From: Protonemura montana
Taxonomy: Eukaryota > Arthropoda > Insecta > Plecoptera > Nemouridae
Assembly: GCA_947568835.1 (NCBI GenBank)
Contig: OX387609.1
Coordinates: 17,257,208 to 17,321,207, forward strand
Length of the DNA: 64,000 bases
Direction of reading: 5' to 3'
The notes beneath the pieces are model-generated. The model did not search any database. It was not told the origin of the DNA and was given only the letters and a program-made list of their open reading frames with translations. Of this stretch, positions 34,187 through 45,499 are shown in pieces (positions within the stretch are counted from its first letter, which is position 1; each line of letters opens with the position of its first letter). The translations under genes were made by a program, and so were the position numbers.

Positions 34187-34197
34187 CCCATGTCCTG
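34187..34197. repeat. 11-bp unit, first of 7 homologous copies
   Basis: GTCCTGCCCATGTCCTGCTCC has three C where four are normal. The same one-base deletion in the same context occurs near 34,187, 37,497, 43,395, 45,100, 48,039, 51,153 and 55,519. Two further 11-bp units, in a different context after CCGTATG, occur near 24,559 and 28,835. Because copies agree, the deletions predate the block duplications and are not random base-call errors. Confidence 0.8.
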
Positions 34198-35150
34198 CTC
34201 CATGTCCTCCCCCTGTCCTGCCCCATGTCCCATGTCCTGCCCCATGTCCTGCCCCATGTCCTGCCCCATGTCCTGCCCTATGTCTTGTCCCATGTCCTGC
34301 CCCATGTCCTGCCCCATGTCCTGCCCTATGTCCTGCCCCATGTCTTGCCCCATGTCCCATGTCCTGCCCCATGTCCTGCCCCATGTCCTGTCCCATGTCC
34401 TGCCCCATGTCCTGCCCCATGTCCTGCCCCATGTCCTGCCCCATGTCCTGCCCCATGTCCTGCCCAATTCCTGTCCCATGTCCTGCCCCATGTCCTGCCC
34501 CATGTCCTGCCCCAAGTCCTGCCTCATGTCCTGCCCCATGTCCTGACCCATGTCCTGCCCCATGTCCTGCCCCATGTCCTGCCGTATGTCCTGCCCCATG
34601 TCCTGCCCCATGTCCTGCCCTATGTCCTGTCCCATGTCCTGTCCCATGTCATGTCCCATGTCCTGCTCCATGTCCTGCCCCATGTCCTGCCCCATGTCCC
34701 ATGTCCTGCCTCATGTCCTGCCCCATGTCCTGCCCTATGTCCTGCCCCATGTCCTGCCCCATGTCCTGCCCCATGTCCTGCCCCATGTCCTGTCCCATGT
34801 CCTGCCCCATGTTTTGCCCCATGTCCTGCCCCATGTCCTGCCCTATGTCCTGTCCCATGTCCTGCCCCATGTCCTGCCCCATGTCCTGCCCCATGTCCTG
34901 CCCCATGTCCCATGTCCTGCCTCATGTCCTGCCCCATGTCCTGCCCCATGTCCTGCCCCATGTCCTGCCCCATGTCCTGCCCCATGTCCTGCCCCATGTC
35001 CTGTCCCATGTCCTGCCCCATGTTTTGCCCCATGTCCTGCCCCATGTCCTGCCCTATGTCCTGTCCCATGTCCTGCCCCATGTCCTGCCCCATGTCCTGT
35101 CCCATGTCCTGCCTCATGTCCTACCCCATGTCCTGCCCTATGTCCTGCCC

Positions 35151-38100
35151 CATGTCCTGCCCCATGTCCTGCCCTATGTCCTGCCCCATGTCCTGCCCCA
35201 TGTCCTGCCCCATGTCCTGCCCTATGTCCTAACCCATGTCCTGCCCTATGTCCTGTCCCATGTCCTGCTCCATGTCCTGCCCCATGTCCTGCCCCATGTC
35301 CTATTTCCTGCCCCATGTCCTGCCCCATGTCCTGCCCCGTGTCCTGCCCCATGTCCTGCCCCATGTTCTGCCCCATGTCCTGCCCCATGTCTTGCCCCAT
35401 GTCCCATGTCCTGCTCCATGTCCTGCCCCATGTCCTGCCCCATGTCCTTCCCTATGTCCTGTCCCATGTCCTGCCCCATGTCCTGCCCCATGTCCTGCCC
35501 CATGTCCTGCTCCATGTCCTTCCCCTGTCCAGCCCCATGTCCCATGTCCTGCCCCATGTCCTGCCACATGTCCTGCCCCATGTCTTGCCATATGTCCTGT
35601 CCCATGTCCTGCCCCATGTCCTGCCCTATGTCCTGCCCCATGTCCTGCCCCATGTCCTGCTCCATGTCCTGCCCCATGTCTTGCCCCATGTCCCATGTCC
35701 TGCCTCATGTCCTGCCCCATGTCCTGCCCCATGTCCTGCCCCATGTCCTGCCCCATGTCCTGCCCCATGTCCTGCCCTATGTCCTGCCCCATGTCCTGCC
35801 CCATGTCCTGCCCTATGTCCTGTCTTATGTCCTGTCCCATGTCCTGCCCTATGTCCTGTCCCATGTCCTGTCCCATGTCATGTCCCATGTCCTGCTCCAT
35901 GTCCTGCCCCATGTCCTGCCTCATGTCCTGCCCTATGTCCTGCCCCATGTCCTGCCCCATTTTCTGCTCCATGTCCTGCCCCATGTCCTGCCCCATGTCC
36001 CATGTCATGCCCCAGGTCCTGCCCCATGTCCTGCCCCATGTCCTGCCCCATGTCCTGCCCCATGTCCTGCCCTATGTCCTGTCCCATGTCCTGCCCCTTG
36101 TCCTGCCCCATGTCCTGCTACATGTCCTGCCCCATGTCCCATGTCCTGCCCCATTTCCTAACCCATGTCCTGCCCCATGTCCTGCCCCATGTCCTGCCAC
36201 ATGTCCTGCCCCATGTCCTGCCCCATGTCCTGTCCCATGTCCTGCCCCATGTCCTGCCCCATGTCCTGCCCCTAGTCCTGCCCTATGTCCTGTCCCATGT
36301 CCTGCCCCATGTCCTGCCCCATGTCCTGTCCCATGTCCTGCCTCATGTCCTGCCCCATGTCCTGCCCTATGTTCTGCCCCATGTCCTGCCCCATGTCCTG
36401 TCCCATGTCCTGCCCCATGTCCTGCCCCATGTCCTGCCCCATGTCCTGCCCTATGTCCTGTCCCATGTCCTGCCCCATGTCCTGCCCCATGTCCTGCCCT
36501 ATGTCCTGTCCCATGTCCTGCCTCATGTCCTGCCCCATGTCCTGCCCTATGTCCTGCCCGATGTCCTGCCCCATGTCCTGCCCCATGTCCTGCCCTATGT
36601 CCTGCCCCATGTCCTGCCCTATGTCCTGTCCCATGTCCTGCTCCATGTCCTGCCCCATGTCCTGCCCCATGTCCCATGTCCTGTCCCATGTCCTGTTCCA
36701 TGTCCCATGTCCTGCCCCATGTCCTGCCCCTTATCCTGTCCCATTTCCTGCCCCATGTCCTACCCCATGTCCTGCCCCATGTCCTGCCCCATGTCCTGCC
36801 CCATGTCCTGCCTCATGTCCTGCCCCATGTCTTGCCCCATGTCCCATGTCCTGCCCCATGTCCTGCCCCATGTCCTGCCCCATGTCCTGCCCTATGTCCT
36901 GTCTTATGTCCTGCCCCATGTAATGCCCCATGTCCTGCTCCATGTCCTCCCCCTGTCCTGCCCTATGTCTTATGTCCTGCCCCATGTCCTGCCTCATGGC
37001 CTGCCCCATGTCCTGCCCTATGTCCTGTCCCATGTCCTGCCCCATTTCCTGCCCCATATCCTGCTCCATGTCCTGCCCCATGTCCTGCCCCATGTCCCGC
37101 TCCATGTCCTCCCCCTGTCCTGCCTCATGTCCCATGTCCTGCCCCATGTCCTGCCCCATGTCCTGCCCCATGTCCTGTCCCATGTCCTGTCCCATGTCCT
37201 GCCCCATGTTTTGCCCCATGTCCTGTCCAATGTCCTGCCTCATGTCCTGCCCCATGTCCTGCCCCATGTCCTGCCCCATGTCCTGCCCCATGTCCTGTCC
37301 CATGTCCTGCCCCATGTCATGCCCCATGTCCTGCCCCATGTCCTGCCCCATGTCCCATGTCCTGCCCCATGTCCTGCCCTTTGTCCTGTCCCATTTCCTG
37401 CCCCATGTCCTGCCCCATGTCCTGCCCCATGTCCTGCCCCATGTCCTGCCCCATGTCCTTCCCTATGTCCTGTCCCATGTCCTGCCCCATGTCCTGCCCA
37501 TGTCCTGCTCCATGTCCTCCCCCTGTCCTGCCCCATGTCCCATGTCCTGCCCCATGTCCTGCCCCATGTCCTGCCCCATGTCCTGCCCTATGTCTTGTCC
37601 CATGTCCTGCCCCATGTCCTGCCCCATGTCCTGCCCTATGTCCTGCCCCATGTCTTGCCCCATGTCCCATGTCCTGCCCCATGTCCTGCCCCATGTCCTG
37701 TCCCATGTCCTGCCCCATGTCCTGCCCCATGTCCTGCCCCATGTCCTGCCCCATGTCCTGCCCCATGTCCTGCCCAATTCCTGTCCCATGTCCTGCCCCA
37801 TGTCCTGCCCCATGTCCTGCCCCAAGTCCTGCCTCATGTCCTGCCCCATGTCCTGACCCATGTCCTGCCCCATGTCCTGCCCCATGTCCTGCCGTATGTC
37901 CTGCCCCATGTCCTGCCCCATGTCCTGCCCTATGTCCTGTCCCATGTCCTGTCCCATGTCATGTCCCATGTCCTGCTCCATGTCCTGCCCCATGTCCTGC
38001 CCCATGTCCCATGTCCTGCCTCATGTCCTGCCCCATGTCCTGCCCTATGTCCTGCCCCATGTCCTGCCCCATGTCCTGCCCCATGTCCTGCCCCATGTCC

Positions 38101-38460
38101 TGTCCCATGTCCTGCCCCATGTTTTGCCCCATGTCCTGCCCCATGTCCTGCCCTATGTCCTGTCCCATGTCCTGCCCCATGTCCTGCCCCATGTCCTGCC
38201 CCATGTCCTGCCCCATGTCCCATGTCCTGCCTCATGTCCTGCCCCATGTCCTGCCCCATGTCCTGCCCCATGTCCTGCCCCATGTCCTGCCCCATGTCCT
38301 GCCCCATGTCCTGTCCCATGTCCTGCCCCATGTTTTGCCCCATGTCCTGCCCCATGTCCTGCCCTATGTCCTGTCCCATGTCCTGCCCCATGTCCTGCCC
38401 CATGTCCTGTCCCATGTCCTGCCTCATGTCCTACCCCATGTCCTGCCCTATGTCCTGCCC
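35151..38460. repeat. Block B2, second copy of the 3,310-bp tandem pair
   Basis: This repeats B1 marker for marker at a constant offset of 3,310: CCTAACCC at 35,232 and 36,161, TAG at 36,275, GTAATG at 36,923, the 11-bp unit near 37,497 and TGA at 37,856. Identity with B1 overruns to about 38,483, the usual signature of a tandem duplication whose right edge continues into the sequence that follows B1. The constant offset shows no whole-unit gain or loss since duplication. Confidence 0.9.
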
Positions 38461-41000
38461 CATGTCCTGCCCCATGTCCTGCCCCATGTCCTGCCCCATG
38501 TCCTGCCCCATGTCCTGTCCCATGTCATGTCCCATGTCCTGCTCCATGTCCTGCCCCATGTCCTGCCCCATGTCCTGCCCTATGTCCTGCCCCATGTCCT
38601 GCCCCATGTCCTGCCCCATGTCCTGCCCTTTGTCCTGTCCCATTTCCTGCCCCATAACCTGCCCCATGTCCTGCCCTATGTCCTGCCCCATGTCCTGCCC
38701 CATGTCTTGCCCCATGTCCCATGTCCTGCCCCATGTCCTGCCCCATGTCCTGCCCCATGTCCTTCCCTATGTCCTGTCCCATGTCCTGCCCCATGTCCTG
38801 CCCCATGTCCTGCTCCATGTCCTCCCCCTGTCCTGCCCCATGTCCCATGTCCTGCCCCATGTCCTGCCCCATGTCCTGCCCCATGTCCTGCCCTATGTCT
38901 TGTCCCATGTCCTGCCCCATGTCCTGCCCCATGTCCTGCCCTATGTCCTGCCCCATGTCTTGCCCCATGTCCCATGTCCTGCCCCATGTCCTGCCCCATG
39001 TCCTGCCCCATGTCCTGCCCTATGTCCTGCCCCATGTCCTGCCCCTTGTCCTGCCCCATGTCCTGCTCCATGTCCTGCCCCATGTCCCATGTCCTGCCCC
39101 ATTTCCTGCCCCATGTCCTGCCCCATGTCCTGCCCCATGTCCTGCCACATGTCCTGCCCCATGTCCTGCCCCATGTCCTGTCCCATGTCCTGCCCCATGT
39201 CCTGCCCCATGTCCTGCCCCTAGTCCTGCCCTATGTCCTGTCCCATGTCCTGCCCCATGTCCTGCCCCATGTCCTGTCCCATGTCCTGCCTCATGTCCTG
39301 CCCCATGTCCTGCCCTATGTCCTGCCCGATGTCCTGCCCCATGTCCTGCCCCATGTCCTGCCCTATGTCCTGCCCCATGTCCTGCCCTATGTCCTGTCCC
39401 ATGTCCTGCTCCATAACCTGCCCCATGTCCTGCCCCATGTCCCATGTCCTGTCCCATGTCCTGTTCCATGTCCCATGTCCTGCCCCATGTCCTGCCCCTT
39501 GTCCTGTCCCATTTCCTGCCCCATGTCCTACCCCATGTCCTGCCCCATGTCCTGCCCCATGTCCTGCCCTATGTCCTGCCTCATGTCCTGCCCCATGTCT
39601 TGCCCCATGTCCCATGTCCTGCCCCATGTCCTGCCCCATGTCCTGCCCCATGTCCTGCCCTATGTCCTGTCTTATGTCCTGCCCCATGTAATGCCCCATG
39701 TCCTGCTCCATGTCCTCCCCCTGTCCTGCCCTATGTCTTATGTCCTGCCCCATGTCCTGCCTCATGGCCTGCCCCATGTCCTGCCCTATGTCCTGTCCCA
39801 TGTCCTGCCCCATTTCCTGCCCCATATCCTGCTCCATGTCCTGCCCCATGTCCTGCCCCATGTCCCGCTCCATGTCCTCCCCCTGTCCTGCCTCATGTCC
39901 CATGTCCTGCCCCATGTCCTGCCCCATGTCCTGCCCCATGTCCTGTCCCATGTCCTGTCCCATGTCCTGCCCCATGTTTTGCCCCATGTCCTGTCCAATG
40001 TCCTGCCTCATGTCCTGCCCCATGTCCTGCCCCATGTCCTGCCCCATGCCCTGCCCCATGTCCTGTCCCATGTCCTGCCCCATGTCATGCCCCATGTCCT
40101 GCCCCATGTCCTGCCCCATGTCCTGCCCCATGTCCTGCCCTATGTCCTGTCCCATGTCCTGTCCCATGTCATGTCCCATGTCCTGCTCCATGTCCTGCCC
40201 CATGTCCTGCCCCATGTCCTGCCCTATGTCCTGCCCCATGTCCTGCCCCATGTCCTTCCCCATGTCCTGCTCCATGTCCTGCCCCATGTCCCATGTCCTG
40301 CCCCATGTCCTGCCCCATGTCCTGTCCCATGTCCTGCCCCATGTCCTGCCCCATGTCCTGCCCCATGTCCTGCCCCATGTCCTGCCCCATGTCCTGCCCA
40401 ATTCCTGTCCCATGTCCTGCCCCATGTCCTGCCCCATGTCCTGCCCCAAGTCCTGCCTCATGTCCTGCCCCATGTCCTGACCCATGTCCTGCCCCATGTC
40501 CTGCCCCATGTCCTGCCGTATGTCCTGCCCCATGTCCTGCCCCATGTCCTGCCCTATGTCCTGTCCCATGTCCTGTCCCATGTCATGTCCCATGTCCTGC
40601 TCCATGTCCTGCCCCATGTCCTGCCCCATGTCCCATGTCCTGCCTCATGTCCTGCCCCATGTCCTGCCCCATGTCCTGCCCCATGTCCTGCCCCATGTCC
40701 TGCCCCATGTCCTGCCCCATGTCCTGTCCCATGTCCTGCCCCATGTTTTGCCCCATGTCCTGCCCCATGTCCTGCCCTATGTCCTGTCCCATGTCCTGCC
40801 CCATGTCCTGCCCCATGTCCTGTCCCATGTCCTGCCTCATGTCCTACCCCATGTCCTGCCCTATGTCCTGTCCCATGTCCTGCCCCATGTCCTGCCCCAT
40901 GTCCTGTCCCATGTCCTGCCTCATGTCCTGCCCCATGTCCTGCCCTATGTCCTGCCCCATGTCCTGCCCCATGTCCTGCCCCATGTCCTGCCCTATGTCC
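38461..41000. repeat. Block A', second copy of block A
   Basis: This matches 29,390-31,920 at offset 9,069 then 9,081. Class B TAG is at 39,223, GTAATG at 39,691, CCATGCCC near 40,046, CCCAATTCC near 40,400 and TGA at 40,480. Private changes include CTCCATAACC near 39,411 and GCCCTATG near 39,568. With B1 and B2 between the two copies, the order is A-B-B-A'-B'. Confidence 0.8.
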
Positions 41001-43434
41001 TAACCCATGTCCTGCCCTATGTCCTGTCCCATGTCCTGCTCCATGTCCTGCCCCATGTCCTGCCCCATGTCCCATGTCCTGCCCCATGTCCTGCCCCATG
41101 TCCTGTCCCATGTCCTGCCCCATGTCATGCCCCATGTCCTGCCCCATGTCCTGCCCCATGTCCCATGTCCTGCCTCATGTCCTGCCCCTTGTCCTGTCCT
41201 ATTTCCTGCCCCATGTCCTGCCCCATGTCCTGCCCCGTGTCCTGCCCCATGTCCTGCCCCATGTTCTGCCCCATGTCCTGCCCCATGTCTTGCCCCATGT
41301 CCCATGTCCTGCTCCATGTCCTGCCCCATGTCCTGCCCCATGTCCTTCCCTATGTCCTGTCCCATGTCCTGCCCCATGTCCTGCCCCATGTCCTGCCCCA
41401 TGTCCTGCTCCATGTCCTTCCCCTGTCCAGCCCCATGTCCCATGTCCTGCCCCATGTCCTGCCACATGTCCTGCCCCATGTCTTGCCATATGTCCTGTCC
41501 CATGTCCTGCCCCATGTCCTGCCCTATGTCCTGCCCCATGTCCTGCCCCATGTCCTGCTCCATGTCCTGCCCCATGTCTTGCCCCATGTCCCATGTCCTG
41601 CCTCATGTCCTGCCCCATGTCCTGCCCCATGTCCTGCCCCATGTCCTGCCCCATGTCCTGCCCCATGTCCTGCCCTATGTCCTGCCCCATGTCCTGCCCC
41701 ATGTCCTGCCCTATGTCCTGTCCCATGTCCTGTCCCATGTCCTGCCCTATGTCCTGTCCCATGTCCTGTCCCATGTCATGTCCCATGTCCTGCTCCATGT
41801 CCTGCCCCATGTCCTGCCTCATGTCCTGCCCTATGTCCTGCCCCATGTCCTGCCCCATTTTCTGCTCCATGTCCTGCCCCATGTCCTGCCCCATGTCCCA
41901 TGTCATGCCCCAGGTCCTGCCCCATGTCCTGCCCCATGTCCTGCCCCATGTCCTGCCCCATGTCCTGCCCTATGTCCTGTCCCATGTCCTGCCCCTTGTC
42001 CTGCCCCATGTCCTGCTACATGTCCTGCCCCATGTCCCATGTCCTGCCCCATTTCCTAACCCATGTCCTGCCCCATGTCCTGCCCCATGTCCTGCCACAT
42101 GTCCTGCCCCATGTCCTGCCCCATGTCCTGTCCCATGTCCTGCCCCATGTCCTGCCCCATGTCCTGCCCCTAGTCCTGCCCTATGTCCTGTCCCATGTCC
42201 TGCCCCATGTCCTGCCCCATGTCCTGTCCCATGTCCTGCCTCATGTCCTGCCCCATGTCCTGCCCTATGTTCTGCCCCATGTCCTGCCCCATGTCCTGTC
42301 CCATGTCCTGCCCCATGTCCTGCCCCATGTCCTGCCCCATGTCCTGCCCTATGTCCTGTCCCATGTCCTGCCCCATGTCCTGCCCCATGTCCTGCCCTAT
42401 GTCCTGTCCCATGTCCTGCCTCATGTCCTGCCCCATGTCCTGCCCTATGTCCTGCCCGATGTCCTGCCCCATGTCCTGCCCCATGTCCTGCCCTATGTCC
42501 TGCCCCATGTCCTGCCCTATGTCCTGTCCCATGTCCTGCTCCATGTCCTGCCCCATGTCCTGCCCCATGTCCCATGTCCTGTCCCATGTCCTGTTCCATG
42601 TCCCATGTCCTGCCCCATGTCCTGCCCCTTATCCTGTCCCATTTCCTGCCCCATGTCCTACCCCATGTCCTGCCCCATGTCCTGCCCCATGTCCTGCCCC
42701 ATGTCCTGCCTCATGTCCTGCCCCATGTCTTGCCCCATGTCCCATGTCCTGCCCCATGTCCTGCCCCATGTCCTGCCCCATGTCCTGCCCTATGTCCTGT
42801 CTTATGTCCTGCCCCATGTAATGCCCCATGTCCTGCTCCATGTCCTCCCCCTGTCCTGCCCTATGTCTTATGTCCTGCCCCATGTCCTGCCTCATGGCCT
42901 GCCCCATGTCCTGCCCTATGTCCTGTCCCATGTCCTGCCCCATTTCCTGCCCCATATCCTGCTCCATGTCCTGCCCCATGTCCTGCCCCATGTCCCGCTC
43001 CATGTCCTCCCCCTGTCCTGCCTCATGTCCCATGTCCTGCCCCATGTCCTGCCCCATGTCCTGCCCCATGTCCTGTCCCATGTCCTGTCCCATGTCCTGC
43101 CCCATGTTTTGCCCCATGTCCTGTCCAATGTCCTGCCTCATGTCCTGCCCCATGTCCTGCCCCATGTCCTGCCCCATGTCCTGCCCCATGTCCTGTCCCA
43201 TGTCCTGCCCCATGTCATGCCCCATGTCCTGCCCCATGTCCTGCCCCATGTCCCATGTCCTGCCCCATGTCCTGCCCTTTGTCCTGTCCCATTTCCTGCC
43301 CCATGTCCTGCCCCATGTCCTGCCCCATGTCCTGCCCCATGTCCTGCCCCATGTCCTTCCCTATGTCCTGTCCCATGTCCTGCCCCATGTCCTGCCCATG
43401 TCCTGCTCCATGTCCTCCCCCTGTCCTGCCCCAT
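41001..43434. repeat. Block B' (third B copy, 127 bp longer near its start)
   Basis: This aligns with B1 at offset 9,081 at its start and 9,208 from about 41,200, so it has 127 bp (about 41,080-41,206) that B1 and B2 lack. The extra piece contains a 7-bp truncation, CATGTCATGCCCC and CCCCTTGTCC. Since the same longer form occurs again near 45,700-45,850, 49,840-49,970 and 53,190-53,330, the short form in B1 and B2 is more simply read as a deletion there. Markers: CCTAACCC at 41,003 and 42,059, TAG at 42,173, GTAATG at 42,821, 11-bp unit near 43,395. Confidence 0.8.
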
Positions 43435-45499
43435 GTCCCATGTCCTGCCCCATGTCCTGCCCCATGTCCTGCCCCATGTCCTGCCCTATGTCTTGTCCCA
43501 TGTCCTGCCCCATGTCCTGCCCCATGTCCTGCCCTATGTCCTGCCCCATGTCTTGCCCCATGTCCCATGTCCTGCCCCATGTCCTGCCCCATGTCCTGCC
43601 CCATGTCCTGCCCTTTGTCCTGCCCCATGTCCTGCCCCTTGTCCTTCCCCATGTCCTGCTCCATGTCCTGCCCCATGTCCCATGTCCTGCCCCATTTCCT
43701 GCCCCATGTCCTGCCCCATGTCCTGCCCCATGTCCTGCCCCATGTCCTTCCCTATGTCCTGTCCCATGTCCTGCCCCATGTCCTGCCCCATGTCCTGCTC
43801 CATGTCCTCCCCCTGTCCTGCCCCATGTCCCATGTCCTGCCCCATGTCCTGCCCCATGTCCTGCCCCATGTCCTGCCCCATGTCCTGCCCTATGTCTTGT
43901 CCCATGTCCTGCCCCATGTCCTGCCCCATGTCCTGCCCTATGTCCTGCCCCATGTCTTGCCCCATGTCCCATGTCCTGCCCCATGTCCTGCCCCATGTCC
44001 TGCCCCATGTCCTGCCCTATGTCCTGCCCCATGTCCTGCCCCTTGTCCTGCCCCATGTCCTGCTCCATGTCCTGCCCCATGTCCCATGTCCTGCCCCATT
44101 TCCTGCCCCATGTCCTGCCCCATGTCCTGCCCCATGTCCTGCCACATGTCCTGCCCCATGTCCTGCCCCATGTCCTGTCCCATGTCCTGCCCCATGTCCT
44201 GCCCCATGTCCTGCCCCTAGTCCTGCCCTATGTCCTGTCCCATGTCCTGCCCCATGTCCTGCCCCATGTCCTGTCCCATGTCCTGCCTCATGTCCTGCCC
44301 CATGTCCTGCCCTATGTCCTGCCCGATGTCCTGCCCCATGTCCTGCCCCATGTCCTGCCCTATGTCCTGCCCCATGTCCTGCCCTATGTCCTGTCCCATG
44401 TCCTGCTCCATGTCCTGCCCCATGTCCTGCCCCATGTCCCATGTCCTGTCCCATGTCCTGTTCCATGTCCCATGTCCTGCCCCATGTCCTGCCCCTTGTC
44501 CTGTCCCATTTCCTGCCCCATGTCCTACCCCATGTCCTGCCCCATGTCCTGCCCCATGTCCTGCCCCATGTCCTGCCTCATGTCCTGCCCCATGTCTTGC
44601 CCCATGTCCCATGTCCTGCCCCATGTCCTGCCCCATGTCCTGCCCCATGTCCTGCCCTATGTCCTGTCTTATGTCCTGCCCCATGTAATGCCCCATGTCC
44701 CGCTCCATGTCCTCCCCCTGTCCTGCCTCATGTCCCATGTCCTGCCCCATGTCCTGCCCCATGTCCTGCCCCATGTCCTGTCCCATGTCCTGTCCCATGT
44801 CCTGCCCCATGTTTTGCCCCATGTCCTGTCCAATGTCCTGCCTCATGTCCTGCCCCATGTCCTGCCCCATGTCCTGCCCCATGCCCTGCCCCATGTCCTG
44901 TCCCATGTCCTGCCCCATGTCATGCCCCATGTCCTGCCCCATGTCCTGCCCCATGTCCCATGTCCTGCCCCATGTCCTGCCCTTTGTCCTGTCCCATTTC
45001 CTGCCCCATGTCCTGCCCCATGTCCTGCCCCATGTCCTGCCCCATGTCCTGCCCCATGTCCTTCCCTATGTCCTGTCCCATGTCCTGCCCCATGTCCTGC
45101 CCATGTCCTGCTCCATGTCCTCCCCCTGTCCTGCCCCATGTCCCATGTCCTGCCCCATGTCCTGCCCCATGTCCTGCCCCATGTCCTGCCCTATGTCTTG
45201 TCCCATGTCCTGCCCCATGTCCTGCCCCATGTCCTGCCCTATGTCCTGCCCCATGTCTTGCCCCATGTCCCATGTCCTGCCCCATGTCCTGCCCCATGTC
45301 CTGCCCCATGTCCTGCCCTATGTCCTGCCCCATGTCCTGCCCCTTGTCCTTCCCCATGTCCTGCTCCATGTCCTGCCCCATGTCCCATGTCCTGCCCCAT
45401 TTCCTGCCCCATGTCCTGCCCCATGTCCTGCCCCATGTCCTGCCATATGTCCTGTCCCATGTCCTGCCCCATGTCCTGCCCCATGTCCTGCCCCTAGTC
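43435..45499. repeat. Mosaic segment between B-type blocks
   Basis: About 43,750-44,690 matches about 38,750-39,690 of block A' at offset 4,997, with class B TAG at 44,220 and GTAATG at 44,688. Directly afterwards the sequence jumps to the CCCGCTCC and CCTCCCCCTG units, skipping part of the usual block. About 44,843-45,139 then resembles 43,138-43,434 at offset 1,705, including an 11-bp unit near 45,100. It ends with a class C cassette (TAG at 45,497). Confidence 0.65.
45239..45497. repeat. Class C cassette, first of 6 copies
   Basis: This is like class B, but the CCCCTTG unit is followed by CCTTCCCC, and the stretch between CCATTTCC and TAG is 24 bp (two units) shorter. Four copies carry GCCATATGTCCTGTCC. 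The others end at 48,436, 51,550, 55,916, 58,993 and 62,067. The 58,993 copy has CTCCATG in place of CCCCATG after CCTT, no CCATATG unit and GCACCATG near 58,871. The 62,067 copy has CATGTCATGCCC instead of CCATATG. Confidence 0.8.

Larger units (their letters stand above)
31841..35150. repeat. Block B1, first copy of the 3,310-bp tandem pair
   Basis: Identity to 35,151 onward begins at 31,841; at base 31,840 the copies differ (T against C). Contents in order: CCTAACCC at 31,920-31,922, CCTATTTCC near 31,991, CCCCTGTCCAGCCCC near 32,212, a CCTAACCC unit at 32,849-32,851 in the class D cassette, TAG at 32,965, CCTGTTCCATG near 33,384, CCCCTTATCC near 33,419, GTAATG at 33,611-33,613, an 11-bp unit near 34,187 and TGA at 34,546. 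The one clear difference I saw from B2 is TGTCCCATG near 32,512 where B2 has TGTCTTATG. Confidence 0.9.
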
